Source: Rickettsiales bacterium (lineage in GTDB: Bacteria > Pseudomonadota > Alphaproteobacteria > Rickettsiales > UBA1997). Taken from it: a stretch of DNA of 5,515 nucleotides. Below are positions 1 to 4,820 of the stretch, in pieces (positions within the stretch are counted from its first letter, which is position 1; each line of letters starts with the position of its first letter). The position numbers were made by a program, and so were the translations under genes. The stretch is taken from contig SHWK01000075.1 of assembly GCA_009693885.1 (NCBI GenBank), positions 1 to 5,515 of the forward strand. Reading direction: 5' to 3'. Below the pieces are notes generated by a model. The model worked only from the letters and a program-made list of their open reading frames with translations. It did no database searches and was not told the origin of the DNA.

Positions 1-1071
1 GCAGCTTCTGTTGTTTGGTGCAAAAAAAATATTAAACAAGGTTCGGCTAAAGCCTTGATTGTTAACGCAGGAAACGCCAACGCTTTTACTGGAAAAATTG
101 GCGATAAAACTGTTATTGATACTGCTGATGCTGCTTGCAAAGCCTTGAAATGCAAGCCTTCACAGGTTTTTATTTCTTCTACTGGTGTGATTGGAGAAAT
201 ATTAAAATCAGAATTAATCACTAAAGCAATTCCCAATTTAGTCAAAAACTTTACGAATGATGAAGCAGCATGGGATAAGGCTTCAAAAGCTATCATGACC
301 ACTGATATCAAACAAAAAATTGTTAGCAAAACTTGTAAAATTGATGGTAAAAAAATTACTATCACTGGTTTTGCTAAAGGCTCTGGAATGATTGCTCCCA
401 ACATGGCAACCATGCTTGGATATATTTTTACCGATGCTGATATTTCATCAAAAGCCCTAGCCTCTTTGCTAAAAGAATTTACCGCAGATACCTTCAACGC
501 AATCACTGTCGATTCAGACCAGTCAACGAACGACACTGTTTTATTATTTGCTACAAAAGCCGCAAAAAATAAACAAATTACCAATGCAGCTGATACAAAA
601 TTAAAAGAATTTCGCAGCAAATTAAAAGAGTTGATGCTCGATCTAGCCCTTATGATTGTAGTGGATGGCGAAGGTGCACAAAAATTAATTGAAGTAGAAG
701 TTGAAGGCGCATCAAGCAAAAAACAAGCGAGAGAAGTTGCCTTCGCAATCGGCAACTCACCTTTAGTTAAAACCGCCCTCGCCGCTGCCGACCCTAACTG
801 GGGAAGGATCGCAATGGCCGTTGGAAAATCTTGCAAAGAAACTTCACCACAAAAATTAATTATAAAAATTGGTCAATATCAAATCACTAAAGATGGTGCC
901 AAGCATCCAAATTATGTTGAAGAAAAAGTGCATCAATATTTAAAAAATAATCAAATAAAAATCACCGTTAATTTAGGAATAAAACCAAAAGCCACCGCTA
1001 AACAAGCCACTATCTGGACATGCGATTTAAATGAGGAATACATAAAAATTAACAAATCTTACAGAAGTTAA
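1..1071 (+). CDS. argJ: Glutamate N-acetyltransferase / amino-acid acetyltransferase ArgJ (5' partial)
   Basis: ArgJ moves the acetyl group from N-acetylornithine to glutamate in the cyclic arginine pathway; bifunctional forms also use acetyl-CoA. The reading frame is open from base 1, so the gene starts outside the window; the TTG at 55 is an internal leucine in a conserved block, not a start. 356 residues are visible and roughly 50 N-terminal residues are missing compared with the usual length of about 400. Family marks, numbered by codon from base 1, are NAGNANAFTG near 22-31, KGSGMIAPNMATML near 126-139, ITVDSDQSTNDTVLL and DPNWGRIAMAVG. The self-cleavage site lies between Ala and Thr of MATML; Thr at 409-411 would be the N-terminal nucleophile of the beta chain. 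The C-terminus (WTCDLNEEYIKINKSYRS) is the normal family ending. The next gene starts 1 nt after the stop, suggesting co-transcription. Whether it is mono- or bifunctional cannot be told from sequence. Confidence 0.96.
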   Translation, partial: AASVVWCKKNIKQGSAKALIVNAGNANAFTGKIGDKTVIDTADAACKALKCKPSQVFISSTGVIGEILKSELITKAIPNLVKNFTNDEAAWDKASKAIMTTDIKQKIVSKTCKIDGKKITITGFAKGSGMIAPNMATMLGYIFTDADISSKALASLLKEFTADTFNAITVDSDQSTNDTVLLFATKAAKNKQITNAADTKLKEFRSKLKELMLDLALMIVVDGEGAQKLIEVEVEGASSKKQAREVAFAIGNSPLVKTALAAADPNWGRIAMAVGKSCKETSPQKLIIKIGQYQITKDGAKHPNYVEEKVHQYLKNNQIKITVNLGIKPKATAKQATIWTCDLNEEYIKINKSYRS

Positions 1072-1072
1072 T

Positions 1073-1456
1073 ATGTCAGAAACAGTACAAAAAAAGTTTG
1101 AAGAAGCTCGCGATAAACTTGCTGCATCATTAAAAAATCTTGAAGAAATCACGATTGCAAAAATTCATGAAACTTCTAAAAATTCACGAATGATGCTTAA
1201 TATCGCCGAAGGTGATGAATCCTCCTTGCGCGCCAAACTTTTTGAACAATCTTCGATCATTTTAAATTTAAGCGAAGAGCTAAATAAAATCCAAAAAACC
1301 ACCAGCGAAACCGATAAAGAAAATGATTTTCTAAAAGATAAAAATAGATTTTTTGCTGACAAAATTTTTAAATTTAAAACACAAGGTTCGAACTTGATAC
1401 AAGCCGTCGAATCAGATTTATCGAGGGTTAAAGAAATAATCAAAAACCAATCATAA
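1073..1456 (+). CDS. Coiled-coil protein upstream of ZapA (ZauP-like / DUF4164-like)
   Basis: This encodes a 127-residue soluble protein that is almost wholly charged helix, rich in Lys, Glu, Leu and Ile with heptad-like spacing. It has no signal peptide, membrane segment or enzyme motif. It sits 1 nt after argJ and 1 nt before zapA. In alphaproteobacteria the gene directly upstream of zapA commonly encodes a short coiled-coil protein; in Caulobacter this is ZauP, which works with ZapA to focus the FtsZ ring at midcell. By position, length and composition I infer the same role here; I cannot prove homology by eye, because coiled coils converge easily. The ATG at 1073 has a modest ribosome site (AGAAG at 1063-1067) inside the end of argJ. 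A minus-strand open frame overlapping 1165-1491 is a shadow and was ignored. Confidence 0.72.
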   Translation: MSETVQKKFEEARDKLAASLKNLEEITIAKIHETSKNSRMMLNIAEGDESSLRAKLFEQSSIILNLSEELNKIQKTTSETDKENDFLKDKNRFFADKIFKFKTQGSNLIQAVESDLSRVKEIIKNQS

Positions 1457-1457
1457 T

Positions 1458-1799
1458 ATGGCGATAATCGAAATTGCTGTCGGTCGATCAAAATACAAAA
1501 TTGATTGTCCTGAAAATGAAAAAAACAAACTTCTTCATCTCGCCGTCAAACTAGATGAGCGCATCAAAACATCGTTCAATAATTTGCAAAATATTGATGA
1601 AAGAACTCTATTATTAATTACTGCGCTAACCCTTGAAGATGAGCTAGAATCAAAGTCTCAAGCCACTATCGAAATCACCAATAAAAATATCCCAACAGAA
1701 AAAATAGATGATAGCGATATGTATGCAGCACTAACGGAAAACATTGAAAATATTGCTGAATATATCGAAAAACTTGCAAAGAAGATCGAGAATTATTAG
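1458..1799 (+). CDS. zapA: Cell division protein ZapA
   Basis: ZapA binds FtsZ polymers and cross-links them, stabilising the cytokinetic ring on the inner face of the membrane. The 113-residue product has the expected two-part plan. The N-terminal globular domain (about 1-45) carries the family pattern of a short beta strand, a GR, then a strand leading to CP and a helix (AVGRSKYKIDCPENEKNKL). A long helix follows from about residue 48, starting with the usual DERTLLLITALTLEDELE stretch and ending in a charged coiled-coil tail. Length is normal. It follows the coiled-coil gene by 1 nt with no clear Shine-Dalgarno, so translational coupling is likely. The next feature downstream is 6S RNA, an arrangement widely shared in proteobacteria, which strengthens both calls. 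Confidence 0.9.
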   Translation: MAIIEIAVGRSKYKIDCPENEKNKLLHLAVKLDERIKTSFNNLQNIDERTLLLITALTLEDELESKSQATIEITNKNIPTEKIDDSDMYAALTENIENIAEYIEKLAKKIENY

Positions 1800-1802
1800 A
1801 CT
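1774..1802 (+). promoter_or_regulatory. Candidate sigma-70-type promoter for the 6S RNA
   Basis: A possible -35 (TTGCAA, 1774-1779) is 17 nt from a possible -10 (TAGACT, 1797-1802), inside the 3' end of zapA. Each matches four of six consensus bases. Initiation 7 nt after the -10 would fall at 1809, exactly the first base of the closing stem of the RNA. TATACT at 1802-1807 is a better -10 by itself but lacks a well-spaced -35 and would start inside the stem. Processing from a zapA read-through transcript is an alternative. Confidence 0.35.
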
Positions 1803-1808
1803 ATACTC

Positions 1809-1957
1809 GACTGCCGAGTAGGACAGGAGCTTAATTCTATTGTCCCATGTTTGTTAGCACTGGAGATCACTGTTTGCGATCCGTGGATCCTCGCACATTT
1901 CCTACTATTTGACTTTTTGGACTCAAATAGAACATTCTTTCCATCCGCTTGGTGGTT
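1809..1957 (+). ncRNA. ssrS: 6S RNA (ssrS), inhibitor of housekeeping RNA polymerase
   Basis: 6S RNA mimics an open promoter and occupies sigma-70-type RNA polymerase holoenzyme. I base the call on position and fold. It fills the zapA-to-fau gap, where 6S RNA is found in many proteobacteria. Bases 1809-1818 pair continuously with 1948-1957 (10 pairs, four of them G-U) as the closing stem. This continues with 1821-1823/1944-1946 and 1826-1829/1939-1942. A large bubble follows (about 1830-1860 and 1904-1938). The 3' side of the bubble contains a perfect 8-bp hairpin (1905-1912 with 1923-1930). Beyond it is a bulged terminal arm: 1862-1866/1898-1902, 1871-1872/1896-1897 and 1875-1879/1891-1895. 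Closing stem, open bubble with a 3'-side hairpin, and terminal rod is the 6S consensus. Ends are estimated from the stem; about 149 nt is close to usual sizes. An in-frame TTG-started extension of fau across 1851-1976 is not credible coding sequence. Confidence 0.85.
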
Positions 1958-1976
1958 ATTTATCTACAATAATTTT

Positions 1977-2585
1977 ATGTTAGACGAAATTCAACTATTC
2001 AAAAACACCTTTCGCGCACTCTATAAAGACAAGCGCTCTCGCCTTACACCACAAGAAGTTGAACAAAAATCACAAAAAATAAATCAAAATTTTATCAATA
2101 ATTTATTGCCAAAAATTTATGATAAAAATCCTCACGCAATATTTTCGCTTTATATTTCTAATGGCCAAGAAGTCTCTACCAATCTAATCGCAAGCCATTT
2201 CATAAATAGAAAAATTAATTTCGCTTATCCAAAAATTATCAAACAACATTATCATCTAGACTTCATTTTGAACAAGCAAAATCAAGTGTTTGAGCCCAAT
2301 TCTATTTATCCAAAAATTCTTGAACCACGCGATGGGGAAAAAGTTTTACCCGATATTTTAATTTTACCACTATTGGCCTTCGACACAGATTTAACAAGAC
2401 TTGGCATTGGTGGAGGATTTTTTGATCGCACAATTACATTTTTAAAAAGCAATAAGAAAATTATCACTGTTGGTATGGCTTATGATTTTCAGAGATCTCC
2501 TAGCCTTTTACCTCACTATAAAACCGATCAAAGCCTTGATTTCATTGTCTCGGAGACCGATATCCTTTTGGCCAAGCCTGACTAA
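1977..2585 (+). CDS. 5-formyltetrahydrofolate cyclo-ligase (MTHFS / YgfA family)
   Basis: This cytosolic enzyme uses ATP to convert 5-formyl-THF to 5,10-methenyl-THF, returning stored folate to one-carbon metabolism; in E. coli the gene is ygfA (fau), next to 6S RNA. The product from ATG 1977 is 202 residues, normal for the family. Visible marks are the basic N-terminal helix (LYKDKRSRLTPQEV), the glycine-rich nucleotide/folate site LPLLAFDTDLTRLGIGGGFFDRTI, the VGMAYDFQ strand, and the C-terminal LPHYKTDQSLDFIVSET. I reject the longer frame from TTG 1851: its extra 42 residues are Trp/Phe-rich, do not resemble the family, and lie over the 6S RNA. No good Shine-Dalgarno precedes 1977; the leader is only 19 nt past the 6S 3' end, so the mRNA probably comes from read-through and processing of the 6S transcript. 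Confidence 0.92.
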   Translation: MLDEIQLFKNTFRALYKDKRSRLTPQEVEQKSQKINQNFINNLLPKIYDKNPHAIFSLYISNGQEVSTNLIASHFINRKINFAYPKIIKQHYHLDFILNKQNQVFEPNSIYPKILEPRDGEKVLPDILILPLLAFDTDLTRLGIGGGFFDRTITFLKSNKKIITVGMAYDFQRSPSLLPHYKTDQSLDFIVSETDILLAKPD

Positions 2586-2598
2586 CTTTGATCAAAGT
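2585..2598. repeat. Perfect 14-bp palindrome after the folate gene
   Basis: ACTTTGATCAAAGT overlaps the last base of the fau stop codon. It has no loop, so it is unlikely to act as a hairpin terminator, and no T-run follows directly. Its core TTTGATCAAA (2587-2596) recurs at 4766-4775 in front of the phosphoribosyltransferase gene. It could be a dimeric protein site; nothing here identifies the protein. Confidence 0.5.
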
Positions 2599-2767
2599 GA
2601 ACTTTATTTAATAAAAAAATTGTAAATAATAGTTGCTTTAAATTTCATGTTATTTAATTTCATTAATCAACGTGTTGTCGTTGTTGGTACTGAGCACTAA
2701 CAAGTGCAAGGTTTCATCATCAGCAGCTTGTTCGTCAATTTTAATATTAAACTAAAGAGATCTAACA
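2599..2767 (+). promoter_or_regulatory. Leader / promoter region of the HU gene
   Basis: This AT-rich stretch separates fau from the HU gene and should hold the HU promoter. One candidate is TTGCTT (2633-2638) with TAATTT (2655-2660) at 16-nt spacing, which is weak. Downstream, 2681-2688 pairs with 2696-2703 (8 bp, one G-U, 7-nt loop), a modest hairpin that would lie in the 5' leader. A weak AGAGA (2756-2760) precedes the ATG at 2768. No open frame of useful size is present; a 17-codon ATG frame at 2648-2701 lacks a ribosome site. Confidence 0.4.
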
Positions 2768-3040
2768 ATGCATAAAACAGACTTAATAAAAGAAATTGCT
2801 AACCAAACTGGATTGTCACAAAAAGACGCTGGTGCGGCTCTAGAAGCATTCTTGAAGACAACTACAAAAGCTTTGAAAAAAGGCGATGTAGTTACTTTAA
2901 TCGGTTTCGGAACTTTCAAAGTAGTAAAAACTGCTGCTAGAAAAGGTCGTAACCCACAAACTGGAAAAGAAATCCAAATCAAAGCCTCTAAAAGAGTGAA
3001 ATTCTCTGCTGGTAAAGCTTTGAAAGATTCTGTTAAATAG
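2768..3040 (+). CDS. DNA-binding protein HU
   Basis: HU is a small dimeric nucleoid protein that bends and compacts DNA without strict sequence preference. The 90-residue product is the classic length. Residues 1-39 form the helical dimerisation part (KTDLIKEIANQTGLSQKDA). Residues 40-90 form the beta-saddle and arms, with the DNABII signature GFGTFKVVKTAARKGRNPQTG at 46-66. Pro63 in RNPQTG is the residue that intercalates at the arm tip. The C-terminal KRVKFSAGKALKDSV is typical. The start is clear because the protein aligns from its first residue. HU and IHF are hard to separate by eye, but the K-rich composition, lack of an extended tail and the KEIQIKASKRVKFSAGKALK ending favour HU. It is a single-gene unit closed by the terminator at 3055-3089, with tRNA-Val and tRNA-Asp downstream. 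Confidence 0.95.
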   Translation: MHKTDLIKEIANQTGLSQKDAGAALEAFLKTTTKALKKGDVVTLIGFGTFKVVKTAARKGRNPQTGKEIQIKASKRVKFSAGKALKDSVK

Positions 3041-3054
3041 TTTACTTTCAAAAG

Positions 3055-3089
3055 ACCCTCGTGCAAATATGTGCGAGGGTTTTCTTTTA
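3055..3089 (+). terminator. Rho-independent terminator of the HU gene
   Basis: ACCCTCGTGC (3055-3064) pairs with GTGCGAGGGT (3071-3080): 10 bp including two G-U pairs and a 6-nt AAATAT loop. The stem base is GC-rich and TTTCTTTT follows. It starts 15 nt after the HU stop codon. Confidence 0.92.
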
Positions 3090-3111
3090 CGTGTTTTTAT
3101 TTTAAGATAAA

Positions 3112-3136
3112 ATTAGTTGTTTTTTTTATAACTAAT
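3112..3136. repeat. 7-bp inverted repeat upstream of the tRNA promoter
   Basis: ATTAGTT (3112-3118) and AACTAAT (3130-3136) form a perfect 7-bp inverted repeat around a T-rich 11-nt spacer. AATTAGTT occurs again at 3173-3180, overlapping the tRNA promoter -10 region. The motif is AT-rich, so chance is a fair explanation. Confidence 0.35.
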
Positions 3137-3147
3137 ACTTATCATGT

Positions 3148-3175
3148 TTGTCCATTTTTGTCTTCTTTGGATAAT
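3148..3175 (+). promoter_or_regulatory. Candidate promoter of the tRNA-Val/tRNA-Asp unit
   Basis: TTGTCC (3148-3153) is followed after 16 nt by GATAAT (3170-3175), which matches five of six bases of the -10 consensus. The predicted start is near 3182, about 7 nt before the mature tRNA-Val 5' end. The HU terminator upstream argues that the tRNAs need their own promoter. Confidence 0.55.
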
Positions 3176-3188
3176 TAGTTAGCATTGC

Positions 3189-3264
3189 GGGTGATTAGCT
3201 CAGTTGGTAGAGCATCTCCCTTACAAGGAGAGGGTCGGCAGTTCGAGCCTGTCATCACCCACCA
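3189..3264 (+). tRNA. tRNA-Val (anticodon UAC)
   Basis: A full cloverleaf is visible. Acceptor GGGTGAT (3189-3195) pairs with ATCACCC (3254-3260). The D arm contains AGCTCAGTTGGTAGAGC. The anticodon stem TCTCC/GGAGA encloses the loop CTTACAA, with anticodon TAC at 3222-3224, which reads GUA valine codons. The T arm contains GTTCGAGCC. Discriminator A (3261) and an encoded CCA (3262-3264) complete it. It lies 36 nt before tRNA-Asp and is probably co-transcribed with it. Confidence 0.97.
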
Positions 3265-3300
3265 TCGCAAGTTTATCGTTCAATTTTCCTCTTTTTAAAA

Positions 3301-3377
3301 GGGGGTGTAGCTCAGTTGGTTAGAGCGCATGCCTGTCACGCATGAGGTCGCGAGTTCGAGTCTCGTCACTCCCGCCA
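3301..3377 (+). tRNA. tRNA-Asp (anticodon GUC)
   Basis: Acceptor GGGGGTG (3301-3307) pairs with CACTCCC (3367-3373), with one G-U pair. The anticodon stem CATGC/GCATG encloses the loop CTGTCAC, with anticodon GTC at 3335-3337, which reads aspartate codons. The T loop GTTCGAGTC, discriminator G (3374) and encoded CCA (3375-3377) are present. No strong terminator follows: 3380-3384/3390-3394 gives only a 5-bp hairpin with no T-run. The accessory-looking region begins right after this gene. Confidence 0.97.
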
Positions 3378-3424
3378 GTCCTTTTAAACAAAGGCTCAGC
3401 AGGATTAATTTCATTTGGAAGTAC

Positions 3425-3991
3425 TTATAAAGATTTCAACTGCAAAATTTCTTTCGCAATATCCGCCCCACTAAGTTTTGATGTATCAAAACAAGAATCA
3501 TAAAGATCTTTATTTACCTCAAAAACATCACTCTGAAATCTGATATTTTTTTCATTTCTACGACCCTTATTTGGATCAAGCTCGAATCTTCTTAATCTTT
3601 CCTCAACCGGACAATCTATTCCAACGAAATAGACTTTAAAATCTTTCAAATATTTAAGGTAAAATCTTGCTGAATCTTTAGCGTCAATTCCGTCAATGTT
3701 CGTATCGATCACAACTTTTATATTTGATGATGCGATTTCTTTTGCTGTTACGAGAAGAATCTTTGTAAAGATTGATTTTCCGATAAGGCGACTTTTATTA
3801 TTCCAATCGTTGATGTCGATATTTTCATCTGTGAATTTAAAATTATCGAATATGCTCAAATAAAGATCTTTTATTTTATCCGCTTGTAGATGGACTATTT
3901 TTTCGTTTGAAATCTTGCAAATTTCCTTGCATATCGTGGTTTTGCCGGCGCAAGATGGGCCGTTGATTATGATAACATCAATATTATTCAT
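3425..3991 (-). CDS. P-loop kinase, chloramphenicol phosphotransferase-like (CPT/AAA_33 type)
   Basis: The 188-residue product is a small cytosolic P-loop NTPase that probably phosphorylates a small molecule. Walker A is GPSCAGKTT (11-19), after a hydrophobic first strand (VIIIN). Asp38 (QADKIKDLY) sits where CPT enzymes have a catalytic Asp. VVIDTNID (93-100) is a further core strand. VGIDCPVEERLRRFE (123-137) followed by an Arg/Lys-rich stretch resembles the lid. The C-terminal YDSCFDTSKLSGADIAKEI matches the usual ending of this family, in which an aspartate-threonine-serine precedes the last helix. Real CPT phosphorylates the 3-OH of chloramphenicol, but most family members have no known substrate, so resistance should not be assumed. 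It lies opposite to the housekeeping genes, 28 nt downstream of a decayed recombinase on the same strand, suggesting an acquired passenger. No Shine-Dalgarno or clear promoter is visible. Confidence 0.75.
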   Translation of the reverse strand: MNNIDVIIINGPSCAGKTTICKEICKISNEKIVHLQADKIKDLYLSIFDNFKFTDENIDINDWNNKSRLIGKSIFTKILLVTAKEIASSNIKVVIDTNIDGIDAKDSARFYLKYLKDFKVYFVGIDCPVEERLRRFELDPNKGRRNEKNIRFQSDVFEVNKDLYDSCFDTSKLSGADIAKEILQLKSL

Positions 3992-4019
3992 TTTGGATTA
4001 ATTAATTTTTTTGAAACTG

Positions 4020-4327
4020 CTAACGCCCAATATCACTTTGCCGTATTAGAATCTTAATTTCTACCATAAAAGTTCGAAAGCCGTCAACCTTGGCCCGCCA
4101 GTCTTCACGATTGGCCAAATTCACCATCATATCAAACGGCTTTCTAGTTTTGCGCCTCTTAATCTTAGGTTCAAAAATACGAAAGCAATCAATTCACATT
4201 TTTCATAAGTTTTCGAACTTTCAAATATTGCGCTGACTCTGTTGGCTAAATAAATATCAAGCAGTCTATCAGTTTTACTTTTGAGCGAATCCTCTTCTTT
4301 TTTCAGAACTTCAAAAGATTCATGATT
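4020..4327 (-). pseudogene. C-terminal remnant of a serine recombinase (frameshifted)
   Basis: Read on the minus strand from 4327, one frame gives a charged helix LKKEEDSLKSKTDRLLDIYL and then ESSKTYEKCELIAFVFLNL and RLRGAKLE. It stops soon after. The next frame continues RKPFDMMVNLANREDWRAK and VDGFRTF, ending at a TAG (4022-4020). Coiled-coil helix, then FVFxNLRLxGxKL, then KPFD is the order seen at the C-terminus of large serine recombinases. Restoring one A near 4141-4144 would join the frames as KLEKPFDMM, so I infer a 1-base deletion in an A run. The DIYL-to-ANRVS join also looks like an internal loss of several tens of residues of the coiled coil. The catalytic serine domain is absent from the window and an in-frame TAA (4330-4328) blocks the upstream side. 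The piece is non-functional. Confidence 0.65.
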
Positions 4328-4339
4328 TTATTTTGAAGT
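4308..4339. repeat. 9-bp inverted repeat at the junction of two element remnants
   Basis: ACTTCAAAA (4308-4316) and TTTTGAAGT (4331-4339) are exact inverted copies around a 14-nt spacer. They fall exactly where the recombinase remnant ends and the IS256-type remnant begins. ACTTCAAAA occurs again at 4798-4806, so 4331-4339 and 4798-4806 also bracket the IS remnant as inverted ends. The repeat is short and AT-rich, so significance is uncertain. Confidence 0.4.
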
Positions 4340-4341
4340 AG

Positions 4342-4611
4342 GAAAGTAGTTATAAAAAAATCTCATCTTTTTTTGATAATGATGAGTTAGAATATTATTT
4401 TACTTACATAAACTTTTCTCCACTTGTAAGAAGAATGATTTATACTACAAACTCTGTTGAGAGCTTGAATAAGAAGATCAACAAGGCTATGAAGAATAAA
4501 CAATCTTTTGGAAAAGAAGATAGATTACTTGATTATTTATTCGTGGTTATTAAGGATTTTGAGGTTAGTAATTGGATGAAATATCCGGTTAGTTTGTATG
4601 CTTGGTTTTAG
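4342..4611 (+). pseudogene. C-terminal remnant of an IS256-family (Mutator-like) transposase
   Basis: The frame open from 4342 to the TAG at 4609-4611 gives 89 residues. The diagnostic part begins near 4423: LVRRMIYTTNSVESLNKKIN, then KAMKNKQSF, DRLLDYLFVVIKDF, and NWMKYPVSLYAWF. R-x-IYTTN-x-xES-LN followed by a K/R-rich stretch, SF, and a final W-x-x-P-x-x-x-W/Y-x-x-F is the C-terminal signature of IS256-family transposases. A complete enzyme is about 400 residues, so the N-terminal DNA-binding domain and most of the DDE catalytic core are missing. A stop (TAG, 4339-4341) lies just upstream in frame. I could not identify terminal inverted repeats with confidence; the sequence after the stop (4612-4640) might hold the right end. 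Confidence 0.82.
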
Positions 4612-4820
4612 GAAAAGACCCATTTTGTTCTACGCTACCTAAAGAATAATACAGCCCATCAAATCACCTACAAAACCACTAATTAACAACTAATATCACT
4701 GTGCATTTACAAAGACAAATGTCTCAATATTATATTCAAAGAAGAATTTTATTCTTTTAATTGATTTTGATCAAATTTTTTAAGATTATTTAAAAAGACT
4801 TCAAAAAAATTAAATTACTT
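4612..4820. other. AT-rich intergenic stretch before the phosphoribosyltransferase gene
   Basis: I see no coding frame here. The first 30 or so bases may be the right end of the IS remnant. A short hairpin (4740-4747 with 4751-4758, TTT loop) and the palindromic core TTTGATCAAA (4766-4775) follow. TTGATT (4761-4766) with GATTAT (4784-4789) at 17-nt spacing is a possible weak promoter for the next gene. Confidence 0.4.

Noticed and set aside
55..57. TTG as the start of argJ
   Set aside because: The same frame is open to base 1 and encodes family-like residues upstream, so this is an internal leucine.
1165..1491. Minus-strand open frame of 108 codons
   Set aside because: It is antisense to the coiled-coil gene and zapA, with low-complexity translation and no recognisable motif.
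1851..1976. N-terminal extension of the folate enzyme from a TTG start
   Set aside because: The extra residues do not resemble the family and lie over the 6S RNA; ATG 1977 gives a normal-length protein.
2585..2598. FNR/CRP-type binding site
   Set aside because: The palindrome has TTGAT and ATCAA overlapping rather than separated by 4 nt, so it does not match an FNR box; CRP consensus also does not fit.
2648..2701. 17-codon upstream frame before the HU gene as a leader peptide
   Set aside because: No ribosome site is visible, and a frame this short is expected by chance; there is no regulatory codon run.
2752..3066. Minus-strand open frame of 104 codons
   Set aside because: It is the exact antisense shadow of the HU gene and runs through its terminator.
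3380..3394. Terminator after tRNA-Asp or for the convergent kinase gene
   Set aside because: It has only a 5-bp stem and no T-run on either strand.
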